Positions 51,880-62,035 of a stretch of 64,000 nt of DNA are shown one piece after another. Every line of letters begins with the position of its first letter. Positions within the stretch are counted from its first letter, which is position 1. The stretch lies in the NCBI GenBank assembly GCA_951812645.1, contig CATOSM010000001.1, positions 165,560 to 229,559 on the forward strand, given 5' to 3'. The position numbers were made by a program, and so were the translations under genes. The DNA comes from an uncultured Candidatus Nitrosopumilus sp. (GTDB lineage Archaea; Thermoproteota; Nitrososphaeria; Nitrososphaerales; Nitrosopumilaceae). Under the pieces are notes generated by a model. That model was not told the DNA's origin and ran no database searches. It saw only the letters and a program-made list of their open reading frames with translations.

Positions 51880-52203
51880 CTATTTAATTCTTGATTGGAC
51901 TTGTTTGTTTTTAGATTGCTTATCATATCTTTTTTTCATGCCTAGAACTATCATCATTAAAACAATTGCTGCAATGTTTGTGCCTATTACAAATACGTCT
52001 TCTACTATGATCCCGTAAATTAACCACAAGATTGCACCTGCAGAAATAAAAATCATTAAAAATTTAGAAACATCTTTCAAACTTTTTGTTTTATATCCTT
52101 TGTAGATTTGTTCTACCCATCCTGTAAGAATTAAAATTCCTGCTGCCATTCCTAATATGGTTAGAATGGTTCCATCAACTTCTGCCATCCACACTAACTC
52201 CAA
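51880..52203 (-). CDS. SemiSWEET/PQ-loop transporter-like membrane protein, 107 aa
   Basis: Three membrane helices (about residues 12-27, 48-65 and 72-88) with the layout of half-SWEET proteins that dimerise to move sugars or metabolites: ILTILGMAAGILILTGWVEQ, FLMIFISAGAILWLIYGI, FVIGTNIAAIVLMMIVLG. Methionine 6 (MAEVDGT, 52188) is an equally good start and would avoid overlap with polB. Confidence 0.7.
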   Translation of the reverse strand: MELVWMAEVDGTILTILGMAAGILILTGWVEQIYKGYKTKSLKDVSKFLMIFISAGAILWLIYGIIVEDVFVIGTNIAAIVLMMIVLGMKKRYDKQSKNKQVQSRIK

Positions 52204-54752
52204 AAGAATTCTTCTAATCCTGTTTGTTTTGGTTTCCCTAACATTGTATCAAAATCCAAATCCATTGAAGATGTAATTTGCTCTAATGTTGATTCCATAA
52301 ACTCCATGTATTTTTTAGAATCAATCTCTTCCTTCCTAGCTAATTCTACTGGTTTAACTCCTGGTTTGTTTAAAATTTTAACAAATGAAATTTTATCTCC
52401 TTTTTTTATTTCTCTGATTGATTCTAACTGTTTTGCTGCTCTGATGTGCTGAGGTATTGTTTTTGTATATTCTGAGGGCGCTTTACTCAGCATTACATTA
52501 AATGTCAATTCTTCTAGTGGAATCTCTTTTGCTTCTACTTTTTTACCGCACGTTGCAATTTTTTCAGAAATTTCTTGTTTTGCCTTTACAAAATCATCCA
52601 TTGTTTGTACTTTGGATAATACTTCGATTAGTTCGTAAAACAAATTCTTGATAAATGCCGGCGTGTGTGATTTTTTCCCTGTTAGTCCCTTTACATCCAC
52701 TTTACCTGATTTTGTTACCCCTAGATAGTTTTTCTTTCTATTGCTTAATACACAGTATCTGTATGTTTTGTCAATTTCTAAATCTACTCCGTGTTCTTTT
52801 TTAGCTTGCTCAATTACTGTCCGAATTTGTTGTTCAGTGGGGTTTTTGATAAATAGTGAGTCTGTGTCTCCATACAATACTTCGATTTTTGCATCTTCAC
52901 ATTTCTTGATTGTCTCTAAAATTGTGTGTCTGCCAATTGCAGTTGTTGCTTCTGCTACTGGAAGAAAGTATAGTGGAAATATTTCGGCGCCCATTACCCC
53001 GTAACTTGCATTTAGAATTACCTTAAGTGCTTGACTGACTACTGTGTATTGTTGTCTTTGATCTTCTGTCAATGTTTCTTTTTTTGATAAACTCTTGTAG
53101 TAGTTTACTCTCAAATCTCGCAATGATCCAATAATCATGGAAGTCAAACCATTTTTCTTTGTACATGCCCAATGGTTAGTTCCTGGAATTGTATTTTGTC
53201 TACATTCTTCATGTGCACACCTGACTGTTTCATAAGACAAATTCCTAACTTTGATGATGCTGGGATATAGACTAGCAAAATCCATTACTACTACATCAAA
53301 ATGAATTCCTTCCTTTGGTTCTACAACTAATCCCCCTCTGTATTTTTTATCTTTGATTACTGCATCTGACATTACTCCTTCAGATCTTCTTTGCAGTTCC
53401 TCTCTTTTTGGAATAAGACAACCTCTACGCCTATGTTCATAATACAACAAACTTCGAATCCACTGTGATACTCCCATTCTTGCAATATCATCAATTGGCA
53501 TTCTTCCAATTCTTGCAATGATGACAAGTAAGTCCATCATCAAATCTTTGTTAAAGCTTGTAAGCTCGTATGTTAGTAGCGCATCATTATAACAATAATT
53601 TGCAGTTTGGTATAGTGTCAATTCATCAAATTCTAATCCATAATCTATCTTCTCTTTGCCCAAAAGTGCCTTAGATACACTGTTTAGTGAAAAATCTGTA
53701 TATTTTTGACTAAATGCATAGATTTGAAATGATCTGTTTGAAAGTACTTTGTATAGATCCAAGTGGACTCCTTCTTTGAGTGTTGCAGAATCTCTCATCA
53801 TGTATAGTGGATTTTCTGAATTTGATATGCCTAATCTGTCTGCTCTGTTGTAGAGATATGGTAAATCAAAGTCGTCTCCATTATACGTTAGAACAAATGG
53901 GAATGTTTTGATAATTTCAAATGCGTCCTGAATCATTTCTTTTTCTTTATCTGATTCGTAAAACGTAACTTTGATGTTTGGCTCTAATTCGTTTATTCCT
54001 TGTTCTGTATCTTTTGTTTTGAGTACAAAAATTTGATCAAAACCATCAGATCCCTTCAAACCAATCGCCGTGACTTTTTTTTCTGCTAACTTTGGATCTG
54101 GTATTCTTCCGATTTCTGCCTCTACTTCAATATCTACACTCAGTCTTTTTATTTTTGGAATCGGTTGATTTAGTAAATCTGCCCATTCTGAAATATATTT
54201 TTTGAATTCTTCTGCATCTACCATGCTCTCACTATCTACTTTGTCCCACAACAAACTTTTCAGTGCAAGTTTGACTTCGCCAGAAATTTCTAAATCATGT
54301 TGTTTTATTTTCCCTTCTGTAATTTCATAATATTTACCTACGATTAATCTTCTATCATACAAATAATTTTCATAATATCTGATGTCTGATTCCCATGTTT
54401 CAATTTTATTTCTAATACTTTTGTCACCTGTTGTTCCACCGATTGTAAGCGGATCTGCAACTGTAATTTTTGACATGTCTATTTCTGAATCCTTTATCAA
54501 ATCATATCTTTGAATGGTTTTAATTTCTAAAACATCGTCTCTGTCTTGAAGAAAATCTAGTTCATCTGGTGACAATCTTGAATAACAGTATGGTTTGTGA
54601 CCTGTTTCATCTTTCCATAAAAATAATTTTTTAGATTCTGGACCATAAAATTTCAAAACAGCTGATCTTGAATTATTATCATATGCCGCTGATACTAACA
54701 TTGATGGTGGCATTGTTTCAATTTTTTTTGTTTCAGGCAAATTCACTTGCAT
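52194..54752 (-). CDS. polB: DNA polymerase, family B, 852 aa
   Basis: Replicative-type polymerase with proofreading: exonuclease motifs LSVDIEVEAE (DxE), NGDDFDLPYLYNRADRLG, and YNDALLTYEL. Polymerase motifs are DFASLYPSII (A), KVILNASYGVMGAE (B) and YGDTDSLF (C). All catalytic acids are present. It is 4 nt downstream of the deaminase gene on the same strand. Confidence 0.94.
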   Translation of the reverse strand: MQVNLPETKKIETMPPSMLVSAAYDNNSRSAVLKFYGPESKKLFLWKDETGHKPYCYSRLSPDELDFLQDRDDVLEIKTIQRYDLIKDSEIDMSKITVADPLTIGGTTGDKSIRNKIETWESDIRYYENYLYDRRLIVGKYYEITEGKIKQHDLEISGEVKLALKSLLWDKVDSESMVDAEEFKKYISEWADLLNQPIPKIKRLSVDIEVEAEIGRIPDPKLAEKKVTAIGLKGSDGFDQIFVLKTKDTEQGINELEPNIKVTFYESDKEKEMIQDAFEIIKTFPFVLTYNGDDFDLPYLYNRADRLGISNSENPLYMMRDSATLKEGVHLDLYKVLSNRSFQIYAFSQKYTDFSLNSVSKALLGKEKIDYGLEFDELTLYQTANYCYNDALLTYELTSFNKDLMMDLLVIIARIGRMPIDDIARMGVSQWIRSLLYYEHRRRGCLIPKREELQRRSEGVMSDAVIKDKKYRGGLVVEPKEGIHFDVVVMDFASLYPSIIKVRNLSYETVRCAHEECRQNTIPGTNHWACTKKNGLTSMIIGSLRDLRVNYYKSLSKKETLTEDQRQQYTVVSQALKVILNASYGVMGAEIFPLYFLPVAEATTAIGRHTILETIKKCEDAKIEVLYGDTDSLFIKNPTEQQIRTVIEQAKKEHGVDLEIDKTYRYCVLSNRKKNYLGVTKSGKVDVKGLTGKKSHTPAFIKNLFYELIEVLSKVQTMDDFVKAKQEISEKIATCGKKVEAKEIPLEELTFNVMLSKAPSEYTKTIPQHIRAAKQLESIREIKKGDKISFVKILNKPGVKPVELARKEEIDSKKYMEFMESTLEQITSSMDLDFDTMLGKPKQTGLEEFFWS

Positions 54753-54756
54753 TTTT

Positions 54757-55284
54757 TCATCCTGATTTTTCGTATTTACTAATTAATTTTTTTGCCCATC
54801 CTGCAATTTTGTTTTTGTCTAAATTGACAACTTCTACTCCCGCCTCTTTTAGTAAATCATAATCTGTTTCTGGATACGAGTCAAGACAGACAAATTTTTT
54901 TATTCCTATGGTTATGGCCATTTTCGTACATTCTAGGCATGGAACAAATGTTGTATACAGTACTGCACCTTCTATACCCGCTTCAATTCCCAAAATTGCA
55001 CAATGCATGATTGCATTTGCTTCTGCATGATTGCATAAACACCTGTCAAGTGATGCTCCGGATTCGACTTTACCTTCCATTCTAAGCTGACACCTTTTGC
55101 ATCCTCCCTCAAAACAATTTTTGATTCCTGGGGGTGTTCCATTATACCCCGTAGCTAGCTGTCTGTGGTTTCTCACAATCACTGCCCCTACTTGCCTGGT
55201 TAAACAATTTGAGCGAAGTTTGGCAAGCTCTGCCTGGAGCATAAAATATTCATCCCAATCTGGTCTGTCAAAAGACTCACTCAC
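54757..55284 (-). CDS. dCMP deaminase-like zinc enzyme, 175 aa
   Basis: Cytidine-deaminase fold with the active-site CNHAEANAIMH (HAE) and PCLECTKMAI (PCxxC) zinc ligands, plus an extra zinc cluster GGCKRCQLR. Matches the dCMP deaminase/ComEB type that makes dUMP for thymidylate. Upstream of polB in the same direction, a sensible nucleotide-replication pairing. Confidence 0.85.
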   Translation of the reverse strand: MSESFDRPDWDEYFMLQAELAKLRSNCLTRQVGAVIVRNHRQLATGYNGTPPGIKNCFEGGCKRCQLRMEGKVESGASLDRCLCNHAEANAIMHCAILGIEAGIEGAVLYTTFVPCLECTKMAITIGIKKFVCLDSYPETDYDLLKEAGVEVVNLDKNKIAGWAKKLISKYEKSG

Positions 55285-55448
55285 ATGAATCCTCTTTGTC
55301 TGTTCAATATATGGATCACGCTAGCTGCAATCTCTTAGGCGATCATCTTTGTAAATGATGAATAATTTTAGAAAGAAAAATGACTATGGCATAGTTTTTT
55401 TGCTATACGAAAGCATAAAATCAATAAACTACGATCTTTGTATGTATA

Positions 55449-56957
55449 ATGACTGACTTTGTCGAAAAAAAATATGTAAAAAAAAATTCCATAGAAAAAC
55501 GAGATTATCAGGTTAATCTTGCAAATCAGGCCATTAATGAAAATTGTATTGTGGTTTTGCCTACTGGTCTTGGAAAAACTGCAGTTGCATTACATGTAAT
55601 TTCAGAATATCTCTCTAAGGGTACTGGAGGAATCTTGTTTTTAGCTCCTACTAGGGTTTTAGTCAATCAACATTATGATTTTTTAAAAAATAATCTTACT
55701 CTTGATGATATTTCCTTAATCACTGGTGAGGATCCAATCCCAAAAAGAACTAAGCTTTGGAATAATAGTATTGTTTGTGCAACTCCTGAAATTGCAAGAA
55801 ATGATTTGGTTCGTGGAATTGTAACTTCTGATCAGTTTAATCTTGTTGTTTTTGATGAGGTGCATCGTACTGCGGGCGATTATGCATATTCTGGAATTGC
55901 TGAATATTTTGAAAATTCTTCTGCACGAATTGTTGGGATGACTGCCACTCTTCCCAGTGAAAAAGAAAAAGCTGCTGAGATTTTGACAAAACTACGAATT
56001 TCAACTGTTGCAGAGCGTACAGAAGGCAGTCCTGATGTTAAACCTTACACTCAGGAAACAAACACTGAGTGGATTAACGTAGAACTTCCTCCTGAATTAA
56101 AGGATATTCAAAAATTATTAAAATCTGCACTAGACGAACGCTATGACATTTTACGTAAAAACGGTATTCGCCTGGCTGAGCAACAATCGCTTTCTGCTCT
56201 GTTGAGGATTAGGCAATCTGTGTTGAATCAAAATCGCCGCTCTGCTAAACCTCTTTTTACCGCAATTCGAATTCACTATGCTTTGAACATACTTGAAGCT
56301 CATGGTGTGACTCCTTTTCTAAAATTTTGTGAACGTGCAAAAGCAAAGAAAGGCGCAGGTGTCAAAGAATTATTTGAAATTGATCCTAATTTTACTAGGG
56401 CAGTACAATTGGGGCATGATGCACAATCTAAAGGGACAGAACATTCTAAAATCCCAAAACTCAAAGAAATCATTGAGTCTGTTCCTGGAAAAGCTCTTAT
56501 CTTTACAAGCTATCGGGATTCAGTTGATTTAATTTACAATAAACTTACTGAGTTGGGTATTTCTGCAGGTATTCTGGTTGGAAAGGCTGGAGATACTGGA
56601 TTAAAACAGAAAAAACAGATTGAGACAGTACAAAATTTCCGTGATGGTGTTTTTCGTGTATTAGTTGCCACTCGTGTTGGTGAGGAAGGGTTGGATATTG
56701 CAGAAGTTAATCAAGTTATTTTTTATGATAACGTTCCAAGCTCTGTTAGATTCATCCAAAGACGTGGACGCACTGGAAGAAAAGATGCTGGTAAACTTGT
56801 GGTATTAATTGCAAAAAATACTATTGACGAGACATATTATTGGATAGGTAAACGAAAAATGAGTGCCGCTAAATCTATGGGTGCCAAAATGACTCAAGTT
56901 TTAGAAAAAAACCAAGAAATTGAATCTAAAAAATCAGGTTTAGATGCTTTTCTCTAG
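55449..56957 (+). CDS. Hef/Mph1-like superfamily 2 DNA helicase, 502 aa
   Basis: ATP-driven helicase acting at stalled forks. Walker A LPTGLGKTAVALH, DEVH box FDEVHRTAGDYAYSG, motif III GMTATLPSEK, motif IV LIFTSYRDSVDLI, motif VI FIQRRGRTGRKDAG. The helicase core is complete, but the C-terminal ERCC4 nuclease of euryarchaeal Hef is absent, as usual in Thaumarchaeota. The C-terminal end overlaps the convergent gene by 4 nt. Confidence 0.88.
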   Translation: MTDFVEKKYVKKNSIEKRDYQVNLANQAINENCIVVLPTGLGKTAVALHVISEYLSKGTGGILFLAPTRVLVNQHYDFLKNNLTLDDISLITGEDPIPKRTKLWNNSIVCATPEIARNDLVRGIVTSDQFNLVVFDEVHRTAGDYAYSGIAEYFENSSARIVGMTATLPSEKEKAAEILTKLRISTVAERTEGSPDVKPYTQETNTEWINVELPPELKDIQKLLKSALDERYDILRKNGIRLAEQQSLSALLRIRQSVLNQNRRSAKPLFTAIRIHYALNILEAHGVTPFLKFCERAKAKKGAGVKELFEIDPNFTRAVQLGHDAQSKGTEHSKIPKLKEIIESVPGKALIFTSYRDSVDLIYNKLTELGISAGILVGKAGDTGLKQKKQIETVQNFRDGVFRVLVATRVGEEGLDIAEVNQVIFYDNVPSSVRFIQRRGRTGRKDAGKLVVLIAKNTIDETYYWIGKRKMSAAKSMGAKMTQVLEKNQEIESKKSGLDAFL

Positions 56958-57226
56958 GTTTTATATTCCTTGAATATGCTATCGAAAACTTTTTGTTTTT
57001 TCTGAATTATCTTATTTTTCATATTTGACTCTAAATGATGGGTGCTGCTATTTTTTGCCACAAGCAAATTTTCTAGCCTTATGTCGTATTGATTTTGTAG
57101 AAATTCTTCAACCTCCTGATATCCTCCCTCCAGTTCCAAGTTTCCAAAAGCATCCTTTGCTAAATTATTTATGGATTTTTCTAAATATTCTAAAATTTCC
57201 TCTATCGTTTTTTCATCCAATACCAT
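56954..57226 (-). CDS. Hypothetical helical protein, 90 aa
   Basis: Mostly alpha-helical with charged heptads (EEILEYLEKSINNLAKDAFG, VEEFLQNQYDIRLENLLVAK, MKNKIIQKKQKVFDSIF). No motif recognised. Convergent with the helicase gene. Confidence 0.5.
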   Translation of the reverse strand: MVLDEKTIEEILEYLEKSINNLAKDAFGNLELEGGYQEVEEFLQNQYDIRLENLLVAKNSSTHHLESNMKNKIIQKKQKVFDSIFKEYKT

Positions 57227-57333
57227 GTTTCTTGATGTGATTTAGCCGACAAAAATGTTGTGTATTTTATTTTGGTTTCTAACGTGTTGGAATCGATATT
57301 GATCTTCTAAACTAGTTTTGATTATTACCCTCG

Positions 57334-57474
57334 TTGTCATCTGAAAAATCAAAAGAAATCAAAGATTTGATTCAAAAAGAAAAAGACCTACGTAAGGCAA
57401 TCAGGTATGATTTTAAAAAATAACTCGAAAGATTGATGATGATTTTGAGAAAATTAAAGAATCAAAATCTTGAT
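57334..57474 (+). pseudogene. Small frameshifted charged helical ORF
   Basis: TTG at 57334 opens SSEKSKEIKDLIQKEKDLRK to stop at 57421; the next register continues TRKIDDDFEKIKESKS to 57474. Together they would make a ~45-aa coiled coil. Weak evidence. The rest of 57227-57478 shows nothing. Confidence 0.25.
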
Positions 57475-57478
57475 TATC

Positions 57479-57757
57479 CTATCCAAATCTCTTGATGATA
57501 TGATATCCAAATTCTGATTTGATTGGCTCGGATATTTCTCCAATCTGAAGTTTGAATGCTGCATCTTCAAATGGCTTGACCATCATTCCTTTTGTGAAAT
57601 ATCCTAGATTCCCTTCTTTTTTTCCACTTCCCGTGTCTGTGGAGAATTCCTTGGCTAATTTTCCAAATTTTTCACCTGATTTGATTTTATCAAGAATTTC
57701 TATTGCTTCGCTTTGTTTTGCAACTAGAATGTGAGAACATTTTATTTTATTACTCAT
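57479..57757 (-). CDS. Parvulin-type peptidyl-prolyl isomerase, 92 aa
   Basis: A minimal parvulin (PpiC) domain: KCSHILVAKQSEAIEILDKI, FGKLAKEFSTDTGSGKKEGN, LGYFTKGMMVKPFEDAAF and FGYHIIKRFG. No signal peptide, so cytoplasmic; catalyses proline cis-trans isomerisation. Common as a single domain in Thaumarchaeota. Confidence 0.88.
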   Translation of the reverse strand: MSNKIKCSHILVAKQSEAIEILDKIKSGEKFGKLAKEFSTDTGSGKKEGNLGYFTKGMMVKPFEDAAFKLQIGEISEPIKSEFGYHIIKRFG

Positions 57758-57911
57758 GTGTGTGTGAAATTGACTCGTCTCTTTATTTGTTAGGTTTATT
57801 TTAATTCAAAATTTTAAAAGTAAAATACTATTTTTGTTATTTTTCATAAATCTTCTAGTCTGTTCAAATGCGCAAACTTATTTTTATCAATTTTAATTTC
57901 ACTCATACTAT

Positions 57912-58295
57912 ATGAAGATACTTCATGTTGAAGACGTGCCTGAAATAAGTCAAATTTTCGAAGACATACCTTCTACAAAAAATTATGATTTTGACAGTGT
58001 ATCTGATGGACGGGCGGGTTTAGAGCTTGTTGTGTGCAAAGATTATGATTTGATATTGCTTGACACATGTATGCCAAAATAGAGCGGTGCTGATTTTCTT
58101 TTGGAACTAAAACATCGTAGGCCTACAGAATTATCCAAAGTGGTGATAGTAAGTGCACTTGAAATGAGTGCTACTCAAGAGCAAGAATTATTAAATTTGG
58201 GCATTCGTTCTGTTTTGAGAAAACCAGTCTTTGTGCATGGACTGTTATCTAAAATTGAACAAGAAGTTAAGCGTACTAGGTTAGTCCTCAACTAA
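57912..58295 (+). pseudogene. CheY-like response regulator receiver with in-frame amber codon
   Basis: ATG at 57912 encodes MKILHVEDVPEISQIFEDIP, the phosphorylation site LILLDTCMPK and then a TAG (58080), after which the same frame continues perfectly as SGADFLLELKHRRPTELSKV, VVIVSAL and the conserved Lys in RSVLRKPVF. One nonsense mutation (expected residue MPx-SG) explains it. A 64-aa C-terminal piece could start at 58101. Confidence 0.75.
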
Positions 58296-58674
58296 CTTTG
58301 TTGCGTGGCATAATTTTCAAAAATGGTGCTTCTTTTTCTATCCATGGATCTTTTCGTACCCATGCAAATTTTTCATAAAATATGTTGTATAATTTTTTAA
58401 ATTCATCTCCTTCTTCGATGATTTTGACTTTACCTTGAATGCACACTGCTTTGTACCCTCCTGATTTGTAAACGTCTATGGCTATAGCTGCTTTGGGATT
58501 CATTTTGACATTACTGTATGTTTTTGTCTCATAATCTGTTGCCACTATAATTGAATCTTTTCCAAGCACAAATGAAACTGGTTTTACATGTGGAATGTCA
58601 TTGTGAGATGTAGATAACCGCGCTTGCTCCAATTCTTTTAAAAACTCTCTTTCTCTAGTGTTATATTCTATCAA
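58288..58674 (-). CDS. Pyridoxamine 5'-phosphate oxidase-like FMN-binding protein, 128 aa
   Basis: Split-barrel flavin/F420-binding fold: LEQARLSTSHNDIPHVKPVS, IVATDYETKTYSNVKMNPKA and YKAVCIQGKVKIIEEGDEF follow the PNPOx-like pattern. Substrate unknown. Overlaps the upstream gene by 4 nt, so translationally coupled, and overlaps the dead receiver gene end by 8 nt. Confidence 0.75.
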   Translation of the reverse strand: MIEYNTREREFLKELEQARLSTSHNDIPHVKPVSFVLGKDSIIVATDYETKTYSNVKMNPKAAIAIDVYKSGGYKAVCIQGKVKIIEEGDEFKKLYNIFYEKFAWVRKDPWIEKEAPFLKIMPRNKVS

Positions 58675-58949
58675 TTGAAAATACGTTCTCTTATTTCAGG
58701 AATATGTTTGTAAACTATGTCTCTAATTCTCATTTGATCTTCTAGTGTTGGCATTTCTTTCTGTGCACTCAAAACAGCTCCGCCCATTCCTAATGCCATT
58801 CCCATTACTATACCGTATACAAATTCTTGAGGATTTTCAACTTTTAGTACCTCTTTATTTTCTTTAATTTCTTCTAGATATGATGGAATTGTAGTTACTG
58901 CCCCGCTGATTATTTGAACGATTAATGTTTCTAATTGATCCTCACTCAT
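58671..58949 (-). CDS. Conserved hypothetical protein, 92 aa
   Basis: Helical with a Gly/Met-rich central segment (EFVYGIVMGMALGMGGAVLS) that might be a membrane or amphipathic helix. First gene of a two-gene unit with the FMN-binding protein. No characterised family recognised. Confidence 0.55.
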   Translation of the reverse strand: MSEDQLETLIVQIISGAVTTIPSYLEEIKENKEVLKVENPQEFVYGIVMGMALGMGGAVLSAQKEMPTLEDQMRIRDIVYKHIPEIRERIFN

Positions 58950-59020
58950 GATAATTTCTAATTCTGTTTCTTAATAAATCTGCACCCAAGATTTTTAATC
59001 TCTCTTTTATCATCAAATTC

Positions 59021-59422
59021 ATGTTCTCGTTTTTTACAACAAATGAAGCCAATGCGGCATTACCTGACGTCATTAAAAAATTTGAATATGCTTTAGCCAA
59101 AAATACTGAAGTCAAAAAAATAGAGCATGAATTACAAGTTAGTATTTCAACTTCCAACTCCTTTGAATCGTATGTTGATTTAAAACAAAAGCTAAATTCT
59201 GCAATTACAAAATTTTATGAATCTGTTGAAATTTTGGAAAATACAGGCGTAGTGGTTAAAAGTATTGAACAGGGATTACTCGATTTTCCTTCTAAACGGT
59301 TTGATGAGGAAATTTGGCTCTGTTGGAAATATGGTGAAACAGAAATAAAATTCTGGCATGAAAAGGACTCTGGTTTTATGGGTCGTAAACCAATAGAAGT
59401 TAGTGATGATTCTCTTATCTGA
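59021..59422 (+). CDS. DUF2203-family protein, 133 aa
   Basis: Pattern of DUF2203: N-terminal FFTTNEANAALPDVIKKFEY, central helices, then GLLDFPSKRFDEEIWLCWKYGE, IKFWHEKDSGFMGRKPI. Members are cytoplasmic, widespread in archaea and uncharacterised. ATG at 59021; divergent from the 92-aa gene. Confidence 0.75.
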   Translation: MFSFFTTNEANAALPDVIKKFEYALAKNTEVKKIEHELQVSISTSNSFESYVDLKQKLNSAITKFYESVEILENTGVVVKSIEQGLLDFPSKRFDEEIWLCWKYGETEIKFWHEKDSGFMGRKPIEVSDDSLI

Positions 59423-59479
59423 TATTGTGATTAGTTCTTAAACCATTCCAGCTATTTGCAAGATGTACACAAAACTCAT

Positions 59480-60822
59480 CTCTACATCTAGTACTATATC
59501 CACAACTACATCTAATTGTGAATCTACCTAGTCTGAATCCGTTTTTGACCGTGCTATCTGCACATGAACTAACTGGAAATACCTTCTTGAGAGCAATTCA
59601 TATCGATTCTGGTTTGGATGTGGTAAAGAGTGTTGAAATTTGATCTACGTTGTCTGCGGCATTACAAATATCCGTATTTCCAAAATTAATCCTTGCAGAG
59701 ATAAATCGCCAATTAGATATTTTTGTAACTGCGGTTGATTCTGATGGAAATCCAACAAAAATTCCTTATGACATTACTTTGGATTTTTTTCTAGTGAAAG
59801 ACACCCAATTGGTGAAAAATTAGAGAATTTTGTAAAATCTGAAAAACCTATGACAAAGAAAGGCGAATCTGGATATTTACTTCAAGAACAATTCAGTATT
59901 CAGAGTTTACCTGGTGATGATGTTTTAATCGGTGTATCTGGTACTGCAACTGATAGTTTTAGAACTGTTGGTACGTCTATTGAAGGAATAAACAACATTA
60001 AACGAACTATGCATAATATATTTGATTATGGATTTGGTATCAAAGATTATGATCATACTGTTGATGTTTTTGCTTTAGATCAAATTCCTAGTAATTTTGC
60101 TGCATTTTTTACATGCCAATTATACATCATTGAAGAAGACAGTGATGACGGTACTCGCTCTGATGGAAGTCTGATAGACATACATCCTGAATGTGCTGAA
60201 CAAGATGATGAAGGCGTGGTATTAGATGGTGATTCTGATATTCTCATAATACTCAAGTGTCATTTGAAAAAAGAATTCTGTATACTGTAGATTGGATGGA
60301 TGATGAAATGCTTTATCCTATACAAGCAAAAGAAAATCAATGTAGCAATGGTTATGCTCAAACTGTCAATATAGGTTCTAGTGATGGTGATTTAGCTAAA
60401 ATTATTGATGGTAGATGAATACTTTGTTCGTGTTCTTTTGGTACTGCCGAAATAGCTGATGGGCAAAAAACAGGACCTGTTACAATAACTGCATTTGTAA
60501 ATGATGATGCCCTAACTACTCCTGAAGTTGTTGGAACTGCTTCTGATGGTAGTGCGATTTCTGTCTTGACTGCTTTTGCTGGACCTTTGATCTCTTTTGA
60601 TGTTATTGCAACTGCTGAAGGATATGCGGAGGGTAAAGATAGTTTTACCGTAAATTTTGATGGTACTGAGCAAACACTTGACGCAATTGATTTGGAATTG
60701 CCTGAATGGATTATCTATATTGTAATTGGCGGAATTTTGATGATGGGAGTTACCGTGTTTATAATCTTACGAAAATCAAAAACCAAATGGAAGAAGAATT
60801 GGAAGAGGAGGAAGAACTTTAG
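59480..60822 (+). pseudogene. Decayed cell-surface protein with C-terminal membrane anchor
   Basis: Pieces in several registers: FVTAVDSDGNPTKIPYDITL (about 59728), GYLLQEQFSIQSLPGDDVLI ... HTVDVFALDQIPS (59850-60290), then KRILYTVDWMDDEMLYPIQA and an in-frame TGA at 60416. DGQKTGPVTITAFVNDDALT and the anchor IIYIVIGGILMMGVTVFIIL (60566 onward) follow. A final shift would restore the acidic tail MEEELEEEEEL ending at 60822. Likely a once-complete archaeal surface or solute-binding protein. Confidence 0.6.
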
Positions 60823-61028
60823 TTGTTTTCTAGTCTTTTTTTGTCTCTACATATTCCACAAAGATAATTTTTCTTAAATTCTGTTAACTCTTTTTCAAAT
60901 TCTTTGGTTTGATGATATTTTTCTCCTGTTTTTAGTCCTCCTGGTACTTGTTTACCGCATATGGTGCAGCAAATTTCTGAATTGAAACCAACAGTTTTTT
61001 CATTTTTCTCAATTTTACCTATAATCAC
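60819..61028 (-). CDS. Small zinc-ribbon protein, 69 aa
   Basis: Two CxxC pairs (CCTICGKQVPGG and CGICRDKKR) about 40 residues apart, with a Lys/Glu-rich helix between. Convergent with the dead surface gene. Unknown role. Confidence 0.55.
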   Translation of the reverse strand: MIIGKIEKNEKTVGFNSEICCTICGKQVPGGLKTGEKYHQTKEFEKELTEFKKNYLCGICRDKKRLENN

Positions 61029-61104
61029 AATCAGTTTTTCTCTTATTTTGATATAAACACTAGCATAATCTCAAAACCATGAATATTATAATGAAAAATC
61101 CATC

Positions 61105-61998
61105 GTGTTTTTGATGCTATCTGTTTGGCTTAGGGTAATTCGTGTACGTTTTCTTTTGGCCTCTGTCATTGCAGTGTCTGTTGGTTTGTCGCTGAATTGG
61201 TGGCAAAATTCTCCCATTGATATTTTTAATGCTCTTCTAACTTTTGCAGGTGTCATGGCATTGCATGCCAGTGTTGATTTACTAAATGATTTTTGGGATT
61301 TTAAGCGTGGAATTGATACTAAAACTACAAGAACAAAAATGAGTGGTGGTACTGGTGTATTGCCTGAAGGTTTACTCAAACCTTCTTCAGTTTATCGTGC
61401 AGGTGTCGCATTCTTGATTATCGGAACAGCTATTGGTGGTTACTTTGTAATTGCAGATGGTATTACAATTGCAATAATTTTGGGATTTGCAATTTTGTCT
61501 ATCTATTTTTATTCGACTAAAATTGTTGATTCTGGATTAGGTGAATTCTTTGTCGCAGTAAAAGGTTCTATGATTGTTATTGGAACTTATTTCATTCAAT
61601 CAGGACAAATATCTGTTGAATCTGTTTTAGCCGGAATTACTGTTGGTGCATTATCTTCATTAGTATTGTTCATTGCATCCTTTTCTGATCATGATGCTGA
61701 TAAATCTAAAGGAAGAAAAACATTGGTTATTGTAGCAGGAAAACAAAAGGCCACAAAATTATTCTGGATTTTTCCTCTTGTCTGCTATGCTGCAATAATT
61801 GCTGGGGTTTCATCAAGTCTGTTTCCAATATTTTCTTTGATTAGTTTATTGAGTATTCCTTTGATGATAAAATCTGGAATGGGTTTGCAAAAAAATTATG
61901 ATTCTATTCCTAATCTTGTTCCATACATGTCTTCTACTTTGTTGTTTGGTAGGATTACTGGAGTGCTATTTGTAATTGGATTTTTGATTCCTTTCTAA
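61105..61998 (+). CDS. UbiA-family prenyltransferase (MenA-like), 297 aa
   Basis: Polytopic membrane enzyme (about eight helices) joining a polyprenyl chain to an aromatic acceptor, in thaumarchaea probably in menaquinone or caldariella-type quinone synthesis (inference). First Asp-rich motif NDFWDFKRGIDTKTTRTKMS, second motif SDHDADKSKGRKTL. A second in-frame ATG (MLSVWLRVIRVRF) follows the start closely. Confidence 0.8.
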   Translation: MFLMLSVWLRVIRVRFLLASVIAVSVGLSLNWWQNSPIDIFNALLTFAGVMALHASVDLLNDFWDFKRGIDTKTTRTKMSGGTGVLPEGLLKPSSVYRAGVAFLIIGTAIGGYFVIADGITIAIILGFAILSIYFYSTKIVDSGLGEFFVAVKGSMIVIGTYFIQSGQISVESVLAGITVGALSSLVLFIASFSDHDADKSKGRKTLVIVAGKQKATKLFWIFPLVCYAAIIAGVSSSLFPIFSLISLLSIPLMIKSGMGLQKNYDSIPNLVPYMSSTLLFGRITGVLFVIGFLIPF

Positions 61999-62035
61999 GG
62001 CTTTAACATAAATTTAGCAATAAATTAGAAATTGT

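Noticed and set aside
58080-58082. Amber codon as pyrrolysine
   Set aside because: No pyrrolysine genes visible and the protein type does not use it; a nonsense mutation is simpler.
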